Shown here one piece after another: positions 31,921 to 43,250 of a DNA stretch of 64,000 bases. The stretch covers positions 170,001-234,000 of the forward strand of contig CAJNDT010006014.1 in NCBI GenBank assembly GCA_905221615.1. Direction: 5' to 3'. The first letter of the stretch is position 1; every line of letters starts with the position of its first letter. Source of the stretch: Symbiodinium sp. CCMP2592 (Eukaryota > Sar > Dinophyceae > Suessiales > Symbiodiniaceae). The translations under genes were made by a program, and so were the position numbers. The notes below the pieces were generated by a model. The model was not told the DNA's origin. It saw only the letters and a list, made by a program, of their open reading frames with translations, and searched no databases.

Positions 31921-32496
31921 GATGGGGCCGGCAAAGTCTGCCAGGAAGTCTAAGGGCCCACCTGGGTGGGCCTCCCCATCGGCAGCGATCATGAAAGCGT
32001 CAGCAACCACAGACCTCGCGTAGAGGTTCGCGCCTTGGCGAGCGCCATCCTTGGTCGTGTACCGTGCTGACACCTGGTCATCCTTGACGCGGACCATCTC
32101 GACATCACCGCGGTTGATGGAATCCATGAAGTCAGAGTAGTTCACGACATCCGCTGCCATGGCAGGCTGCAGGCTGACACTGAAAGTCAACAGCAAGGAT
32201 GCGGCAGCACCGGCTGCCCAGCGGAGCTGTTTCTCAGCGCCCTCGCGCAGCGCATCGCTTGCACCGGTGGCTACTTCAGCAAAGGCTCGGGCAGCCGGGC
32301 CAGAGAGGGCGGCACCACGTCGCAGTTCTGCCACGGCAAAGGCCTGGAGCTGCTGCACCAGAAGCGCCAGCTGTTGTGGCTCTGGTTGACTCAGAAGCTG
32401 CTCGGCCAAGGCCACCAGCTCGGAAAGTCCTTCGGGGCTCTCGTGCCCCCCCTGCGACGGCGCCAGTGTCGATGCACTCGCACCGGAAGCTGCCAT
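31921..32496 (-). CDS. FtsH-type protease N-terminal exon, copy 2
   Basis: The frame starts at an ATG (32496) and reads SPEGLSELVALAEQLLSQPE, RWAAGAAASLLLTFSVSLQP, AMAADVVNYSDFMDSINRGD, VEMVRVKDDQVSARYTTKDG and GGPLDFLADFAGPI. The hydrophobic segment with an AMA end looks like a thylakoid-transfer signal. The rest fits the FtsH N-terminal extracytoplasmic domain. Similarity with copy 1 stops at the same codon, GPI, where both have ATC|GC; this is best explained by an intron with a GC donor. No AAA or metalloprotease part is seen downstream. The copies differ by a few percent and by a Pro/Gly indel, so the duplication is older than that of the 8-kb segment. Confidence 0.62.
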
Positions 32497-32579
32497 GTTT
32501 CAGGTGGCTTCGTCACTAGTGGAAGTGCTGCCGACTTGGCTGCGTGTCTGGGCCTGCATCCAGCAAAGGAGAAGTAAAC

Positions 32580-32930
32580 CCCATATATATATATATATGC
32601 GGATTTTCTATGCACCCTACTTAAGCCCGCAATAAACTCAAAATTACAGAAACTTATAGAAACCCTGTGAATATCCTGTGCAGAAACCCTCTTGTGGGCC
32701 CAAATATCGCCTGATCCAATAGCCCTTTCTATGGAGCACCAAATATCGGCTGGTACAATAGCCCTTTCTAACCCTCTCTAATCGCCTCATACAATAGCCA
32801 TTTCGAGAGCCCCTAAACTATCTCTAATCGCCTAACACAATAGCCACTTCGAGAGCCCCTAAACCCTCTCTAATCTCCTTATACAATAGCCCCTTCTAAA
32901 GGCCCTAAACCCTAGAAAAACCCTAAAGAA
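32580..32930. repeat. (TA)n and ~60-bp degenerate tandem repeat
   Basis: A short (TA)n lies at 32584-32599. From about 32700 to 32925 a unit like CTAATCGCCTCATACAATAG plus CCATTTCGAGAGCCCCTAAACC repeats four to five times. Confidence 0.75.
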
Positions 32931-32977
32931 ATCGAAAGAGCACAGTTGGTGCTCGGGCCACGGTCTTTTTCTTGCAG

Positions 32978-33281
32978 AACTGCTAGGACGGTCGGGGCCC
33001 CATGTGTCCTGCGAGCAGACCGTGAGGGATCGTCTCCGGGACGGTCGTGGTTTGATAGAGGAGGTTTCGAGCAAGAATGTCGACATTCAGACTCCTTGTG
33101 CCTACGGCGATGTGCTGCTGCCTATCCTTAGAAGGATGAAGGATGCTGCTAAAAAGTTGCCGGGCATCGATTCCCTCCGGGAGCAAGTTACAGCCTTGCT
33201 GGAGATGAACAAGCGGGAACCCGAGGAGACCCTGATTGTTCCGACATTATGCCAACATCAAAGCTCCAGAACTAGCAACAG
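32978..33281 (+). CDS. splice-bounded orphan exon, unrecognised
   Basis: A strong acceptor (GGTCTTTTTCTTGCAG) precedes a frame of about 100 codons: SCEQTVRDRLRDGRGLIEEV, SSKNVDIQTPCAYGDVLLPI, LRRMKDAAKKLPGIDSLREQ and VTALLEMNKREPEETLIVPT. A donor AACAG|GTGCAA lies near 33281. Composition and borders are convincing for a real exon. The N-V-D-I-x-T-P segment recalls C-terminal helices of ketopantoate-reductase-like dehydrogenases, but this is too weak to name it. In another frame, just after 33250, the text APELATGAIYATLGFQKVS is also protein-like. Confidence 0.45.
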
Positions 33282-34930
33282 GTGCAATCTATGCCACGTT
33301 GGGCTTTCAAAAAGTCTCGAGTGCTCAAGTCAAACAATGGCTTAGGGGATCGCTCTAAAAGGGCACTGGAAACGTATGAAACATTACAGAAAATAGTCAA
33401 GTGATACTAACCTAAGTACAGTAGGAAAACTCATCTCCAAACTCCATGCAAAATATGTAGGCACTAAAAAAGGCTACGGCAATCTGCGTGCCTCGAAAAC
33501 GAACATCTCTCGACCTTGCAGATCGAGAGATGTTCTCAGTCCTGCGAAGCGGCTGCATTCCGAAAGCTTGCGGCTTCGCGTCTGAGGTTTGGGGGTGTTC
33601 AGAAACCCCTCTTCTAATGCTAATCTCTTTATTCTGAGCCCTGATGTGCCGGGTTTGAACCCAAAACCATGGAGAGTCCCACAACCTCTCCTTTGGTCCC
33701 TTCGTTACAGCAAACCCAAATATTTCCAATAGCTCAAGAACCCTGAAACTTTGCAACGTTTCCTGGGGTCCCATGGAACCCTTGCAGGAGAATTCTTATG
33801 GAAGCCTTAAAGGAACCTTCACAGAATCCTCATAGAGGCCTTCAAGGAACCTCTACTATAGAAGCCATAAAGGATCCCCTATACAAATCTTAGAGATGCC
33901 TCAAAAGGAACCTTTTTAAAACCCGTCCAGCAGCCTTAAAGGAACCCCTATAGAAGCCTTCAAGGAAGCCTTGTACAACCGTTATGGAAGCCTATACCCC
34001 ACAGCCCATAGCCTTTTGCCCAGACCCCATCCTTGTGGAGGACGCACTAGTATCGCGGGGCCTCAAGGCCAGCTCAACCCCGAGGACGCACTGTTTGCAT
34101 GAGGAGGCTCACACTGCTCGTGCCTCTGCCGCCTCACGCGGCTCCGGCCCTGACAGTTCGGAGTCCAAGTCAGGGACTTGTGTCATATGTCGGCATGCAT
34201 ACACACATACATACATACATACATACATAATTTAATACATACATTTAATACATACATATGTATGCACCGACGTGCATAGCTGCATACATACATCATACAT
34301 GCATTGATATGCGTGTGCTGCTGGGTATCACACATGCGCATTGAGTCACTTAAATCTGTATATATGTCTGGACAGGGTGCTGAAAGCATCAGATCTCAAC
34401 ATCAACTTCGGAGTTTGCTCTGCTTCCATCTAGAACTCCAAAATCAACGAGCTTGATGTGTTCGCTTGCGTTCACTTCGAGTTTGGGGGCATTTTTCCCG
34501 GTCAGTTTGAGAACTGCACGTCCTCTAGTATCGATAGGGTCTGACCTTGCAGCTGACAGTGTCTTGTGGTAAAAGCTGATACTTAAGGGTTGTGCACTGC
34601 ATTGACGTTGGATTTGTCTATCTCGTGTTAATCTGCTGAAACAAAAATGCTATGCCGCACGTGGCGCCCACACGAAGGCCCCCAATGACCCTTGAAGGGC
34701 TCATGCAAAGTCGACCGATTCCGACAGGGGTGAAGGCAAATACGGGTAATCCTATGGTGTCCAACAGAGTTTGCTGTCGGGTTTCTTGCAACCGTTGCTT
34801 GCAGACACCATGCAGCCGATGAGGCTCTGACGCGCTCTGGACCTCGGCCCAGCGCCTGAGTCAATGAATGTCCACGCACCACCCGCCAACACATGCGTCT
34901 TGGAGACAATTACGGCATCGGCCGCCCTTT
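33282..34930. other. non-coding; hairpin, GGAACC repeat and CATA microsatellite
   Basis: A perfect 13-bp inverted repeat lies at 33501-33535. From 33775 to 33985 a ~33-bp degenerate unit (AAGGAACCCCTATAGAAGCC) repeats about six times. At 34200-34290 (CATA)n occurs. No gene was recognised. Confidence 0.5.
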
Positions 34931-34989
34931 GCTTCGCTACCTATGAAAGCCTCGGGAAAGTCCAGGTAGTACTGGAGTTTCTGAAAGCA

Positions 34990-35440
34990 GCTACGAAGCC
35001 TCAAAACCGCAAACAGAGAGCTACAAGTTCAGAGTGGAAGGGGCAGCAGCAGCAAATTGTCGAGCAGCGCACCGCAAGAGTGGTTGATTTATTGGTCATG
35101 TTTAGTATGGATACCGAAAACAGAGAGCTACAAGTTCAGAGTGGAAGGGGCAGCAGCACCAAATTGTCGAGCAGCGCACCGCAAGAGTGGTTGATTTATT
35201 GGTCATGTTTAGTATGGATACCGAAAACAGAGAGCTACAAGTTCAGAGTGGAAGGGGCAGCAGCAGCAAATTGTCGAGCAGCGCACCGCAAGAGTGGTTA
35301 ATTTATTGGCCATGTTTAGTATGGATACCGAAAACAGAGAGCTACAAGTTCAGAGTGGAAGAGGCAGCAGCAGCAGCAGCAAAATGTCGAGCAGCGCACC
35401 GCAAGAGTGGTTAATTCATTGGTCATCTTTCGTATGGATA
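34990..35440 (+). repeat. 107-bp tandem repeat, array 1 (four copies)
   Basis: Unit: ATACCGAAAACAGAGAGCTA plus CAAGTTCAGAGTGGAAGGGG(CAG)nCAAATTGTCGAGCAGCGCACCG and an AGAGTGGTTGATTTATTGG tail. Unit starts at 35111, 35218 and 35325, so the period is 107 with (CAG)n length changes. Because 107 is not a multiple of three, each copy reads in a new frame. Where only one copy exists (40680-40770, 58820-58900) a plus-strand frame of 115 codons crosses it (YERLGKVQVVLEFLKAATKP ... WSSFVWIGDVPLSVHEVSC). Confidence 0.9.
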
Positions 35441-35744
35441 GGTGACGTGCCACTGTCAGTGCACGAGGTCTCTTGCAAGAGCTCGATTGACCTTAAATTG
35501 AAGAAATGCTTTCTCGGCACTGGTTGGGGATTGTCTTTGCTCAGCTACCCATAGCTCATACATCCCAAAAAAAACCTCCTACAGCCGGAAGTAAAGCCTC
35601 AAGTCACACAACGCGCCTTCTTCAGGGCGGCCGCTTTTAGCCGCCCTGCCCTCTCCCGCATGGATACCTCCAGTTTCGACATGCTATGAATACGGTACGG
35701 TATTCTTACTTGCCAAGGGCTTCTGGGTCCAACCTGGCATGCTG

Positions 35745-36418
35745 CACTGATGTGCTACAACTGCAAGACGTACGAGTAGCGATTCGGAAGTTTCCGATCC
35801 CTTCTTGTCATTGCCGCCCTGGCGCCTCGCTGAATGGTTTTGGGTTTTAGGATTTTAGACTTTAGGGTTTTGGTCCTGGGGCTTGTTGAGTTTGAGGGCT
35901 TAGGCAGTACACTGCAAGCTGGGTTTCTGCAGTTAGATCCGCCCTGAAACCCCGAGGCATCCCCTCGCCCGATCTCATCAGCTATTGCACGTCCCGGAAG
36001 TGAGGTCCCGGTGGTTTAGGGTCTAGGCTTTAGCCCCAAAACCATAAACCGTTTGGGTTTAAGAGTTACTGCTTATAAAGGTTTGGGGGTCCAGGGGCAA
36101 GGTTGAGGTTTTACATGGGTTGGAGAAGCCAAACCTTGCACAGTTGAAAAAAAACCGTCCATAACCCCCGCAACCAAGAGGCGTACACACCAAAACCATA
36201 AGTGATAACCTCGACCCAACAGACCCAGAAATCCCAAACGGCCATCCTCAGCCAAAGTGCGGTCCGGCGTAGGATGAGGGTCGAGGAGGTGCGTTCAGGG
36301 TTTAGGGTTTGATGGGCTCCAGGGTCTATCGTTGTTAGCTGATCAGGCGAACCAACGAATCGATGCAGCACCAAGCAACAGGATACGAAGCCGCCGGGCC
36401 TTTTTTCCCTAAACCCGA
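35745..36418. other. no recognised exon
   Basis: The text contains many TTTAGGG-like pieces (GGGTTTAGGGTTTGATGGG near 36298). Minus-strand frames such as DGRLGFLGLLGRG have no recognisable features. Confidence 0.35.
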
Positions 36419-37793
36419 TGACGCGGTGGCCTCCGCATCATGGAAGCTGTCACCGTACGTTGCTTCTACCTGGCATGGAAACTGGGGCTTGTTCAGGTGT
36501 GCCAGAGCTTTTGGATCACTGAGCTCCGCAACAAGAGAATCTGAAGAAAAACAGCTTCTTATTTAGTGCAAACTCAAACCTGGATCTGCAGCCTTGAACT
36601 CGAATCCTCGCACTCCCAGCCCCACGCGAATTACCATCCCACCAGCCATGAGTGTGCAAAACAACCTCACATCCATTACAGAAGTCCGAATAACTAATTA
36701 GACTGATGCTGCAACGAATGAAGGGCCCTGTCGTCACTCAGGGTTGCTTAGGATCTTAGACCAGCAGTAAACCATTAACATGCCCATGTCAAGATGGTCC
36801 CCTCGACAAAAATAAGCCTCCATCCTCAACAGACTGCAGCCTAGGCCTAAGCTCCTAAAAATCCCCATGAACCCTAAACCGCTTGCCCCAAAACCCCGTA
36901 CTTCCGGAAATGCTACTCCGACATCCTTTAGGCTGGACATGGCTGGGCCCAACTCTTTGCCTTGTCTCCTTCCTTGAGCTCTGCGGGGGGCGCGGCCTCT
37001 TTCTCCTGAATGTAAGCACAGTGCTGGCGTAAGTGCGGCGCCGTCCAAATTTTACGGAGCCTCTAAATTACTCAAGGCCCCTGCCCCCTAGAGTGCCTTT
37101 ACAGTCCTTGTTATAGGAATGGCGTGCAGGGGTGGGGGTCCAGTCTAAAGGAGGAACTCAATTTTTACAACTGCTTCAGTGGTAAGTCTTCCTTTCAGAC
37201 TTGAGCCAGCGCCGCTTTAATTACCAAAAACCTCTGCAAACCTGACCTCTGCTACGCCGTACAAGGTTTAGGGTTTAGGGACACTGAACACATGAGTGCA
37301 GCAGCCGTGCCTGGGAGTCCGGCTTGAGCTTGACTTCAGAAGCATCCAGTTCCGCTTCGGAGCCGTCATGGCCTGAAGGCGGCGATTGCGACTAGTACAA
37401 ACACTATTACTATTACTATCACTATCACTGTCACTATTATGACTATTACCATTATTCGTAGTAATACTAGAACTACTAGTACCTTACTAGTACTTGTACT
37501 ATTACTGATAAGATTCCGATTACTATTACTACTATTTCTAATTACCACGGTTATTCTTATTATTACAATTTGATTCTACCCGTATTTCCGGTATCTTACT
37601 CCTCCGGGCAAGGCTCAACACTGAGAATATCAAGGGGGGCCTCAATCCGAAAAACGCGAAGCCGGAACCCTAAGGAGCTCTCTCTCTCTGTCTCGGTCTG
37701 CGGTGCCATCTAGCTGCAGGACTGGAACGTGCCCAGAAGCATTCTAGACTTAAGCCTATGACATATATATATATATATATATATATATAGAAA

Positions 37794-37824
<31 letters not shown>

Positions 37825-38833
37825 CCTGAACCCCCAACTCATAAAGCAACACACATTCACCTTGTAGTAGCCCTTAAGGGCAACCCTGCAAGGAACCCTT
37901 TCCGTGTCCCTTCAAGTCGCCTTCAACTCCGAAACCCACGAGCCGCCAAGTTGCTCCACTTGAGCCACTTGAGCTTCACTTTGCCATCCTCCATGGACCT
38001 TACTGACCACATGTTCCTTACAAGTACGGGCCCTATACCCTGATACTATGAGCCCCTCTAATTCGGGTATGTGAACCTTAAACCCCTTTAGGGTTCATTT
38101 CGTCTCTAAGGGACATGGACAGGACTTCGGCGTCGTAGAAGCTGCTGCCGTACTTGGCCTCGACCTCGGGCCAGAGTACGAGGTTTGAAGTTGGCTTTGT
38201 TTGGGCTGCGTTGGAGTTTGGGGCTTCCGTCTGGGTACCTGAGATTGTATTAGGCTTCATGCCTAGAGTTTGATATTGGAATTGCTTCGTAGGGTTGTTT
38301 TGGGCGTTTGGGGTTGCGGGCTTGGGGTTGTTTCAGACTTTTCCGGGTTTTGGATTCAAGATGATTCAAGTATATTTTGCGGGAGGGGGGTTGGGGGTTT
38401 AGGTTTTGAATTGTTCTAGAAGTTTCGGCTTAGGGTGTGCTTTAAAAGTTTGGGGGTATGGGGTTCCTGTTGCTGCTGTTACGTTGCTGCTGTGCATCAC
38501 GAGCATCACCTTCATCGCGGGGATTGTCGCTACCTTTTGTTCGTGGTGTTTGCAAGACCACTGGCGGCATCAACATGCTTGCTGGCCCCCTCTTTACTTT
38601 CATCAGTTGCATAGTATTCACGATCTCTGGCTCCTAGAACAAATACTGGAAGCCCATACTCTTGACTCTAGCTGTTTACACCCATCCATTTTTTCCATGC
38701 ACTTCTAACAGTCCGGCGATAGCGATTTGTCAAAGGAGAATACTGTTCGGATACTACCAAGTAGCACTAAGACCCTCCGCGCCTTGTCTCCGGCACTGAA
38801 TTCCACGACCTCTTGTGCATCTTGCGCCGCCTT
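36419..38833 (-). CDS. two split Tudor/SH3-like repeats, copy 1
   Basis: Four minus-strand exons make two parallel modules. Module 1: exon 38833-38783 ends EVVEFSAGDK, donor AAG|GC; exon 38164-38111 starts VEAKYGSSFYDAEVLSMS after an AG acceptor. Module 2: exon 37005-36961 (EKEAAPPAELKEGDK, after GTGCTTACATTCAG) with donor AAG|GC; exon 36469-36419 starts VEATYGDSFHDAEATAS. Both junctions are phase 0 and give GDKVEA-x-YG-x-SF-x-DAE, which resembles the GDKV-A-x-W-Y-A-V start of Tudor, Agenet or SH3-like chromatin-reader domains. Introns are 618 and 491 bp and both start with GC. The second half of each module is not seen. The domain name is an inference; the repeated exon structure is seen directly. 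Confidence 0.55.
37395..37570. repeat. degenerate (ACT)n/(ATT)n tract
   Basis: Imperfect TATTACTATCAC-type trinucleotides lie inside the intron between the two modules. An (AT)n pair at 37760-37830 follows; in the other copy it is 23 bp shorter. Confidence 0.8.
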
Positions 38834-39039
38834 CTGCCTTAGGCTCAAGAGTTTCGGAGAGTCCGGCATGCCGGAGAGAGCTGTTCTACTGCAAGGACCT
38901 GGATAAAAGGGATGGTGGTAGATCAAATACATGGATTCTGAGGGCGTATTTTTTCCAATTCTTCACACTTTTCCAGCAGATCAAGCCGACCATGTTCATG
39001 GTCTGCTACCATGTGGTACTTCAGGAATGTGTAACGTGC

Positions 39040-39206
39040 AGGGTCCTATCAGAGCTGTGGTAGTCGTAGCAGTAGGCCGTGGTAGTAGGAGTAGTCGTCG
39101 TCGTAGTAGTAGAAGAATAGTAGTCGTCGTGGTGATGGTGGTGGTAGTTGTAGTTGTAGTGAGTTGCAGTAGCAGTAGAGGTTGTAGAGGTGGTGGTAGT
39201 AGTCGT

Positions 39207-39262
<56 letters not shown>

Positions 39263-39560
39263 GAGTAGGAGCAGGAGCAGGAGTAGGAGTAGGAGCAGGA
39301 GTAGGAGTCGCCGTCGACGTCGTAGTAGTAGTAGTAGTAGTAGTAGAAGTAGAAGTAGAAGTAGTAGTAGCAGTAGTAGTAGTAGTAGGAGTAGGAGCAG
39401 GAGCAGGAGTAGGAGTAGGAGTAGGAGTCGTCGTCGACGTCGTAGTAGTAGTAGTAGTAGAAGTAGAAGTAGAAGTAGTAGTAGCAGTAGTAGTAGTAGC
39501 AGTAGTAGTAGTAGTAGTAGCAGTAGCAGTAGCAGTAGCAGTAGCAGTGCTGAAGCTGCA
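39040..39560. repeat. (AGT)n mosaic trinucleotide array
   Basis: About 520 bp of AGT with interspersed AGG, AGC, AGA, CGT and GTC triplets. Two internal blocks of ~130 bp (AGGAGTAGGAGC ... CGTCGACGTCGT) repeat. It yields Val-, Ser/Arg- and other homopolymer frames that are artefacts. It lies in an intron or intergenic part of the duplicated gene; the other copy is at 57215-57705 and is shorter. Confidence 0.95.
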
Positions 39561-39905
39561 GCGTGATCTAAGGCTTATGGTTCAGGATTGTTCTAGGTTT
39601 GGGTTTTTCTCTGGCAAGGTTTAGGCTGTAGGACTCAGCAGCGCTGCACATCAATCCCTCTCTTTTCTTGTGGCACTCTCGAAGTCGTCTTGATGCGTGC
39701 TTCCGAGTAAAGGGAACTGCTGGAAACAGTACTCATGACTGTATGTATGGATTTCGGCGCTTCAAACTCGATGATTCTAGGGGGGTGAGATGGTCTAAAA
39801 AATGGTGTGGGAACCACGAAAACCTCACAGCCCTGCATTCCTGATCCTAGTGTGGAGGCATTGTGAAGCCCACCGGCAGCCGAACCCTTTGCTCATACTC
39901 CTCAC

Positions 39906-39975
39906 CCAGGCACAGCTCAAGAAGCTTGGCGCCATCCTTTCCACTGATTGGTTTCTTGGAGACAGCGGCAGGGAC
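39906..39975 (-). CDS. exon-like segment of the duplicated gene, copy 1
   Basis: After CCTCGAG acceptor the frame reads VPAAVSKKPISGKDGAKLLE followed by LCL, then GCCTGG|GTGAGG as donor. The frame stays open to LGEEYEQRVRLPVGFTMPPH. The identical stretch lies at 58053-58122. It is upstream of the Tudor-like modules on the same strand and may belong to the same gene. Confidence 0.42.
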
Positions 39976-40515
39976 CTCGAGGAAGTTTCGAGATTTTCGG
40001 GTTTGGGGCTCGAGGATTCAGGTTGCAGGGCTAAGACCGAGTTTTGTAGGGGGTTTGGGCTTTGGAAAGCAGGAGGGCAAATGAACGGCAGGCCTCCTGG
40101 GCTTTAGCGATGGATAAGCTGAACTCATTCCTTTGGGCGCATTTTTGGCTAAGCATTGTATCAGAGTATACTATTATTATACACGGCACTTCCTTGCGTT
40201 CATGGGTCGTACACTGCCCTCAGTACAACGTGGCCGGTCTTCAATCCTTTGACGGGTACAGGGTTTAGGGTTAGGGGTTTAGGTTTTAGTCTAGTAGAAA
40301 TAAGGAGTTTAGAAGGTATAGGGGTCTATTTGTTCGGATATTGGGAAGTCGTCGCAAGGTTGAACCGTTGCCTCCAGAATCATGCTGGGTTGGCGGGCCT
40401 TCGAATGCAGGAGAGGCGGGAGCTCCTGTGCGAGGATTGCAGAGCTTCCGGGATAAGACTTGGAAGATGCTGGCACTTCGATGCGACGGGTTCTTATCAC
40501 TGAGTCGTATGCACA

Positions 40516-40863
40516 GTGTCTGCGATGTTCGGCAAACCAAACTCACAGGCCGTGCAAGTTCTCGGGTCCTCTTTCACTTCGGCCGCCCTTTGCTGCGCTA
40601 CCTATGAAAGGCTCGGGAAAGTCCAGGTAGTACTGGAGTTTCTGAAAGCAGCTACGAAGCCTCAAACCGCAAACAGAGAGCTACAAGTTCAGAGTGGCAG
40701 CAGCAGCAAAATGTCGAGCAGCGCACCGCAAGAGTGGTTAATTAATTGGTCATCTTTCGTATGGATAGGTGACGTGCCACTGTCAGTGCACGAGGTCTCT
40801 TGCAAGAGCTCGATTGACCTTAAATTGAAGAAATGCTTTCTCGGCACTGGTTGGGGATTGTAG
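40516..40863 (+). CDS. 115-codon conserved frame in the internal repeat block
   Basis: This plus-strand frame (CCATYERLGKVQVVLEFLKA ... FVWIGDVPLSVHEVSCKSSI) is present here and at 58663-59010, and in expanded form at 34900-35540 and 53010-53729. The frame is interrupted in the expanded copies by the 107-bp unit. No domain was recognised. Conservation may only reflect recent duplication. Confidence 0.25.
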   Translation: MSAMFGKPNSQAVQVLGSSFTSAALCCATYERLGKVQVVLEFLKAATKPQTANRELQVQSGSSSKMSSSAPQEWLINWSSFVWIGDVPLSVHEVSCKSSIDLKLKKCFLGTGWGL

Positions 40864-41074
40864 TTTCTGCGCTTTGCTCAGCTACCCATAGCTCATACAT
40901 CCAAAAAAAAACCTCCTAAAGCCGGAAGTAAAGCCTCAAGTCACACAACGCGCCTTCTTCATGAGGGCGGCTGCCCTCTCCCGCATGGATACCTCCAGTT
41001 TCGACATGCTATGAATACGGTACGGTATTCTTACTTGCCAAGGGCTTCAGAACAGAAGCTCGCACACATGGATG

Positions 41075-41402
41075 GCACCCCCCCCCCGGCACCCACACCG
41101 CCCCCACCGCCCTCACCACGCGCACCACCCCCCACCGCTCTCACCACCCTCACTGCCGCTACCACCCTCACCACCGCCACCGGACCTAATTTTCATATCG
41201 CGTTTCTCTGCTACACCCGAAAAACCCAGCCCAGACCCGACCACTCAAACCCAGGCCCCATTAGACCCAGCCCAAAACCCGACCACTCAAACCCAAACCC
41301 TATTAAACCCTGAGGCCCTAAACCCCTAACCGCCACGGAGGGCGCCCTAAACCCCTAACCGCCACGGAGGGCGCCCTAAACCTCTAACCGCCACGGAGGG
41401 CG
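41075..41402 (+). repeat. CACCGCC tract and three 30-bp tandem units
   Basis: A CACC-rich run at 41080-41185 is followed, after Pro/Thr-type C-rich text, by three units of CCCTAAACCCCTAACCGCCA plus CGGAGGGCG at about 41314-41402. The other copy is at 59210-59537. Confidence 0.85.
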
Positions 41403-42260
41403 AAACCCTATTGCCAGCCTACAACTACTACCCCGCCCCCCACCCCTTCAAAACACCGGCCTCCCGCTGTCGATTTGTGCGTGTCATCTTTGCGCGGAGC
41501 CATGCTTATCTTCTCTGTGTCGTTCCAAGTACTTTGGTACCACACACTTCTCGATTCGTGCGTGTCATCCTTGCGCAGGAGCCTAATCGGAGAATTCCCT
41601 TGGGCATCCTACACCCTAGTGTACTATAGAAATGTTACAAATAAAACACTATGACATGTAATTTTCTAAACCCCTGATAGCGAGCACTCTGGCAGAGCGA
41701 CAGTGAAGTCTCCATGGGGGCTGCTCGTCCTCTTGCCTCCTTCTGGGGTCGGCGGCATTGGCGGCAGCCATTAAATCGGGCAGCGCTCGCTGCCCTGTAT
41801 GGTCTGAGCTTGGCTCAGCCGAAGGAGGGAGTTTCTGCGAAGCAAAAGCCACGACCGCCTGCACCGCCGACCCGCCGCCGACCCTGCTTCATCCTCCATC
41901 GGGCCGCGCGGGCCCTCGCCCGGAGGCTTCTCGGAACGCGCACGTGTTATGCAGCCATTCCCCAACGGGTTTCGCGGTTTTGAGTTGGTTTGGGAAGCCC
42001 CAAAGGGGCGCGCATCATGAGCATCAGCGGGGTTCGGCGGAGCGCGGGTGCGGGCTGCCGACGAGGGCTGAGAGGGCAAGGGGAGGGGAAAACACAAGGG
42101 CGGGTGCGTGCCCTAGCTTCAGGCTTCTACCTGCGCTGCCCGCACCTGGGCGCAGCCCCTAGAATAATGATAAGCATAATCAGACGTACCAGTGCCAACA
42201 AAACAACAGCAACATTACATAGCAGAAATGCCGCAGACACTAAGCACCACAATGCCAAAC

Positions 42261-42299
42261 CTTCTTGGCATAGAGCTCCTCCTTTTCGCCGGAGTGCTC
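42261..42299 (-). CDS. short exon-like segment of the duplicated gene, copy 1
   Basis: Acceptor CATCTCCATCACAG, 13 codons EHSGEKEELYAKK, donor AAG|GTTTGG. In a different frame the same DNA encodes a very hydrophobic stretch (NVAVVLLALVRLIMLIIILG) that ends at CCCAG|GTGCGG. Only one of the two is likely real; the charged exon has the better splice borders. The copy at 60385-60423 is identical. Confidence 0.33.
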
Positions 42300-42989
42300 C
42301 TGTGATGGAGATGTCGGACTGGTGCAGGCTTAACGGGACAGGCATAGGCTCGGCAGTCGCAGGTTTGGCAACTGTGCTTGAAAGACATGAGGTGCAGCGA
42401 GCGTAATTAAATCGAAGTTTTTACACCATAGAACGGCAGCAACAAAGCAACAGCCTGCAAGTTTTCGGGGTAAGACGTGCAAAAGGGGCTGTTATAATTC
42501 GATGCTTTTGCTTCGTTCAATACACGGCATATCACGGTCCTGGATCTTCTGGGTGAGCTTCTTTTCGTTGTCCTCGCGGCTTCGATCCGAGAACCCAAAG
42601 CTTTGGAGAGTTGGTTTCCATTTTCAGGCATGGAGTGGTAGCCCATGGAAGGCCAAGAGAACGACTCTTCGAAGTATAGTTTAAAAAGTATAGTATAGTA
42701 TAGTATAGATTAGCAAACAAAGTAATCCCCATAAGGCAGCAAACAGGCTTGGACGACCCGCCCATCATACTGAGCCGGGACACTCACATCATAGGCTATT
42801 TCAGACAAGATTGCTGTCAAGGTATGAGGGGCCTTGCAGGAGATCGTTGTTGAAAAACAGCAAACAACCCAGTTGGACAAACCCTGATTCAGAGGCTCAC
42901 CACAACTGAGCATAACCACTCCTCTCCTCAGTAGGCTTCCAGTGACGACAGAAAAAACATGCAGCCAAGGTCGAAGTGAGTTTGTGTTG

Positions 42990-43002
42990 CGAGGTGGCTC
43001 GT

Positions 43003-43074
<72 letters not shown>

Positions 43075-43075
43075 A

Positions 43076-43131
<56 letters not shown>

Positions 43132-43218
43132 CTAGTAGTAGTAGTAGTAGTAGAAGAAGTAGTAGTAGTAGTAGCAGTAGTAGTAGTAGTAGTAGCAGTA
43201 GTAGTAGTAGTAGTAGTG

Positions 43219-43250
<32 letters not shown>

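Larger units (their letters stand above)
35048..42990. repeat. segmental duplication, left copy (~8 kb)
   Basis: This segment aligns base by base with 53017-61143. Offsets fall gradually from 18203 to about 18114 only because of microsatellite and short indel differences. Apart from these, I see only a handful of substitutions over 8 kb. The left edge lies in the 107-bp repeat and the right edge in an (AGT)n tract. Each copy contains its own internal repeat block (35420-35730 matches 40740-41050). Confidence 0.93.

Noticed and set aside
38931..39566. Ser/Arg-rich 211-codon frame, SR-protein-like
   Set aside because: It is a translation of the (AGT/CGT)n mosaic; the other frames give poly-Val.
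41649..42162. plus-strand 134- and 138-codon frames in the duplicated segment
   Set aside because: G/C-rich text open on both strands. The minus strand has the better splice-like signals, but neither is convincing.
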